Shown: piece by piece, positions 61,664 through 64,000 of the stretch
How the letters are laid out: each line of letters starts with the position of its first letter
How positions within the stretch are numbered: the first letter of the stretch is position 1
Assembly (NCBI RefSeq): GCF_000615945.1
Contig: NZ_BAMO01000011.1
Coordinates: 1-64,000 of the forward strand
Source: Caldalkalibacillus mannanilyticus JCM 10596
GTDB taxonomy: Bacteria; Bacillota; Bacilli; Caldalkalibacillales; JCM-10596
DNA length: 64,000 nt
Direction of reading: 5' to 3'
The notes under the pieces: model-generated
Database searches by the model: none
What the model was told of the DNA's origin: nothing
The model's input: only the letters and a program-made list of their open reading frames with translations
Made by a program: the position numbers and the translations under genes

Positions 61664-64000
61664 CCGTTGCCCCTCCTCTCTGACGGATCTGTTCTAACAT
61701 ATTTTCTTTTGATTTGGCAGACAAGATGGTAAATTCATGCTCTTCCATATCCAAATCAAACTGACAGATCGTTCGATACTGACAAAATGTACATGCGATT
61801 TCTTTTTTCATTTTGAAAGGTTTAATATCAATCTTTCCTGACGTCATTTGTAAACCAATCGATTTGATCTGCTGACGAACAAAGCGTTTCATATGCTCGA
61901 AGTCCTGCTGACTAGCGACGGAGGAGTTGGAATAGAATTGTCCATCCTTTTTCAGAGCAACCGGAATCACTTCTGAGTATTGTGTTTCCAAGGTCGTATC
62001 CATCAGCTGTACAGCCTCCTGATCAGCCAGAACAAGCCCTTTCATTTTAAACTGTTTAAATAATTCTCTTTCAAGAATATCCGTTGGCAACGCCCCGGAA
62101 TGATTGATCAGAGGATTATGAACATGAAAGTAAAGCACACCTGCCGGGATTGCTTCTGTTCCTAGCCAAGCTTTGGAGTGTGTAATCACAATATCTAAAT
62201 AAGTTAACATCTGTAGGGAAAGACCATAGTACACCTTGGATAGATCAAGGATCGTCTGACTGGACTTATAGTCTACCACCCGGACCATCAATCCTTGTGA
62301 GCTTTCTGCTTGATCTACTCGATCAATCCGTCCGACCACTTCCATTTTGACCCCGTTATCTAAAGTAAAAACGAGTCCAGGGAGCTGTCCTTGCGGTCCA
62401 AATTCGATCTCCATTCCTATCGGGTAGAATTGACTGGATTTCGCGTGCTCACTTAAGACAGTGGTGGCTCTGCTAATCACCTGTTCCAGCTTTCTCTTGA
62501 TATAATGATGGCGATGAGAGCTAGACAAAATGTTCTTCTGTAATTTAGGGGCTAGCTCCGCTACGACTGATTGGGCTAATTGTTTGCATTCATCCTTGCT
62601 TAACTCACGCCAACTTCTTCCGTTTTCTTTCAATAGATCGTCAATCATTTTTATGGAGGCATGGAAAAGCTGTCCCACATCAGGTGCTTCTAGCTTGTAG
62701 ATCTGCCGCTCTTTCAACCTTAATCCGTGAGAAATAAATTGAGTAAAAGGACAAGCGGTAAACCGTTCCATTCGTGATACACTTAGTTGAATATACTCAC
62801 CATATAATTCTCTCGTTATGGCTTGAGCTAAAGGCTTAGCCTGATTCTGATAGTGCAGGCTAGAAAGAATGGAACATGTTTTTTCTTTCCACGCAGAATC
62901 CTGAATCATCCAATTATACACATCCCACCAGAAATCAGGAATCGAATATCCTCTTTTCCATTGTCGAATTTCGCTGGCTAGATAGGATAAAGTACTTTCA
63001 GGTGTGGCAAGGAAGAGCTTCTGTTGTTCTTCCGCTGTTTCATAGGGTTCATTTACAATAAGCTCTTCCTGCATCAGAGGAAAGAGTTGTTTTAATCGGG
63101 GAAGGATGACCGATGGGGTTAAGGATTTTCCTTCCTCATCAGCTAAAGCATAGCTTAGCCATAATTTTTCAGAAGCTGTGCTCATCGCCGTATAAATCAC
63201 AAAGTGTTCATCCATCAGCTTCTGTCTACTGCTGGCTAATGTAGTCCCACCTTCTTCTAAGAGCTCTCTCTCCTCCTCGGTGATCAGTCCCTCCTCTTTC
63301 GGCTTTGCAGGTAATATTCCATCATTACAGCCTAAGATAAAAGCACATTTGACATTAGTAAAACGGCTGGTTTCAATATTCCCCACAAGCACTTGATCCA
63401 ATGCGGGTGGCACAAGAGCAAAACGCATGGAATCACAACCAGCAGCGATCATTTGAGAGAATAATTCAAGGGAAACGGATTCATCTCCCATGATCTCAAC
63501 AAGCTGGTCCAGAAGATGAACAACAGCCTTCCAGACCTGATGGTGTTCCCTAGATAGACGCAGGTTTCCCTGAGCTTCAGCCTCTGCTCTCCAGCAATCT
63601 ATTTTTTCTGGAGCCTGAATTTCCTCTAGATAATAGTAGATCGCTTCGCACATTCCTCGCACATTTTCTGCCTTTTGCAACTTCTGTTGCAGCTTGTGAA
63701 GAGGATTAGCAATCATCTGGCGTAAAGCATTCATTCGCTCTTCTTCTGCCTCATGCTCTTCATTTCGCTCGAACTCCTCCTGCTCCTCCAGGCTATTCAC
63801 TAAAGAAAGCTGCCAGCGTTCTTTGTTTGTCCAGTTCTTTCCTTTGATCCCGTAAGCAAGGACATAATTCTCAAGCAGGTCAAATTCTTCTCGCAGCTCC
63901 TGTAGTTCTATCAAGCTGTCCCAAGGGAATATCAGGTCTGTTTTGATACAACGAAAAACAGCTTCATATCGCCAATTTTGCAAGAAACAATCAAATGTGG
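61617..64000 (-). CDS. addB: AddB helicase-nuclease, 5' end beyond the window
   Basis: The C-terminal ~794 residues of AddB. The reading frame is open to the window end (the residues before YEAVFRCIKTDL continue upstream), so the start is outside. Expected total is ~1150. FILGCNDGILPAK and MDEHFVIYTAMSTASEKLWLSYA are the inactive-helicase landmarks. The nuclease domain has RVVDYKSS (~570 from this end) and the [4Fe-4S] cluster Cys: one in FTACPFTQF and three in ACTFCQYRTIC. It functions as a heterodimer with AddA. Confidence 0.96.
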   Translation of the reverse strand, partial: TFDCFLQNWRYEAVFRCIKTDLIFPWDSLIELQELREEFDLLENYVLAYGIKGKNWTNKERWQLSLVNSLEEQEEFERNEEHEAEEERMNALRQMIANPLHKLQQKLQKAENVRGMCEAIYYYLEEIQAPEKIDCWRAEAEAQGNLRLSREHHQVWKAVVHLLDQLVEIMGDESVSLELFSQMIAAGCDSMRFALVPPALDQVLVGNIETSRFTNVKCAFILGCNDGILPAKPKEEGLITEEERELLEEGGTTLASSRQKLMDEHFVIYTAMSTASEKLWLSYALADEEGKSLTPSVILPRLKQLFPLMQEELIVNEPYETAEEQQKLFLATPESTLSYLASEIRQWKRGYSIPDFWWDVYNWMIQDSAWKEKTCSILSSLHYQNQAKPLAQAITRELYGEYIQLSVSRMERFTACPFTQFISHGLRLKERQIYKLEAPDVGQLFHASIKMIDDLLKENGRSWRELSKDECKQLAQSVVAELAPKLQKNILSSSHRHHYIKRKLEQVISRATTVLSEHAKSSQFYPIGMEIEFGPQGQLPGLVFTLDNGVKMEVVGRIDRVDQAESSQGLMVRVVDYKSSQTILDLSKVYYGLSLQMLTYLDIVITHSKAWLGTEAIPAGVLYFHVHNPLINHSGALPTDILERELFKQFKMKGLVLADQEAVQLMDTTLETQYSEVIPVALKKDGQFYSNSSVASQQDFEHMKRFVRQQIKSIGLQMTSGKIDIKPFKMKKEIACTFCQYRTICQFDLDMEEHEFTILSAKSKENMLEQIRQRGGATDEQDDDEASREYMDR

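Noticed and set aside
1-64000. CRISPR arrays, insertion sequences, prophage genes, rRNA and tRNA
   Set aside because: No regularly spaced repeats, transposase or integrase motifs, phage structural genes or tRNA/rRNA stretches were seen on either strand.

Overview
This window comes from a low-GC, endospore-forming member of the Bacillales. The evidence is an alpha/beta small acid-soluble spore protein, a complete cotJABC spore-coat operon, a sporulation-type orphan kinase, AddAB instead of RecBCD, and many genes of Bacillus-type families (YisL, DUF2621, YhaPQ, YfmM, YycC, YkvA, YkuK, YunF, RocB, HlyIII). S-layer homology domains on a starch enzyme imply an S-layered cell wall. I cannot fix the genus from the sequence alone. 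I see no rRNA, tRNA, insertion sequence, prophage or CRISPR array.

Layout. 1-3.4 kb: a two-component system with a LolA/DUF4367-like lipoprotein. 3.5-4.7 kb: an M29 aminopeptidase. 4.7-6.6 kb: an orphan sensor kinase. 6.75-7.6 kb: class II fructose-bisphosphate aldolase. 7.8-9.9 kb: a four-gene set (YisL, DUF2621, CBS protein, esterase-like protein). 10-11.7 kb: a BsuPI-domain lipoprotein, a VOC protein and an FMN reductase. 11.9-14.2 kb: a GAF-domain kinase with a NarL-type regulator. 14.5 kb: an SASP. 14.8-19.4 kb: an ABC-2 exporter divergent from its own OmpR-type two-component system. 19.6 kb: an exported CYTH-fold protein. 20.5-26.6 kb: a ferric-type ABC importer with an MBL-fold hydrolase and a divergent LysR regulator. 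26.6-29.3 kb: a glutathione peroxidase and the YhaPQ-type exporter. 29.5-36.2 kb: one giant S-layer-anchored amylase-pullulanase. 36.5-43.4 kb: membrane proteins, lipoproteins, Fic, YhhN, HlyIII and cotJ. 43.4-57.7 kb: hydrolase, transporters, YfmM, YycC, RocB, GNAT, YkvA, an Fsr-like MFS protein, AraC, MATE, YkuK and YunF. 57.8-64 kb: addA and the 3' part of addB, cut by the window end.

A pattern runs through the whole window. At least twelve conserved coding regions are broken by a shift, and every one is repaired by adding a single base. The genes are otherwise well preserved and one of them encodes a central glycolytic enzyme. I read these as uncorrected sequencing or assembly deletions and annotate the genes across the breaks.

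The most interesting items are: the roughly 2,220-residue bifunctional starch enzyme with two LacI/CcpA-type operators upstream; an exported CYTH-domain protein; an esterase-fold protein with Asp in place of the nucleophile Ser; an 11-bp tandem direct repeat between the exporter and its two-component system; a 54-bp hairpin repeat present three times; a 14-bp motif at both ends of the GAF-kinase operon; and an MBL-fold enzyme embedded in an iron-type importer operon. I found no convincing wholly new multi-gene defence or mobile system.
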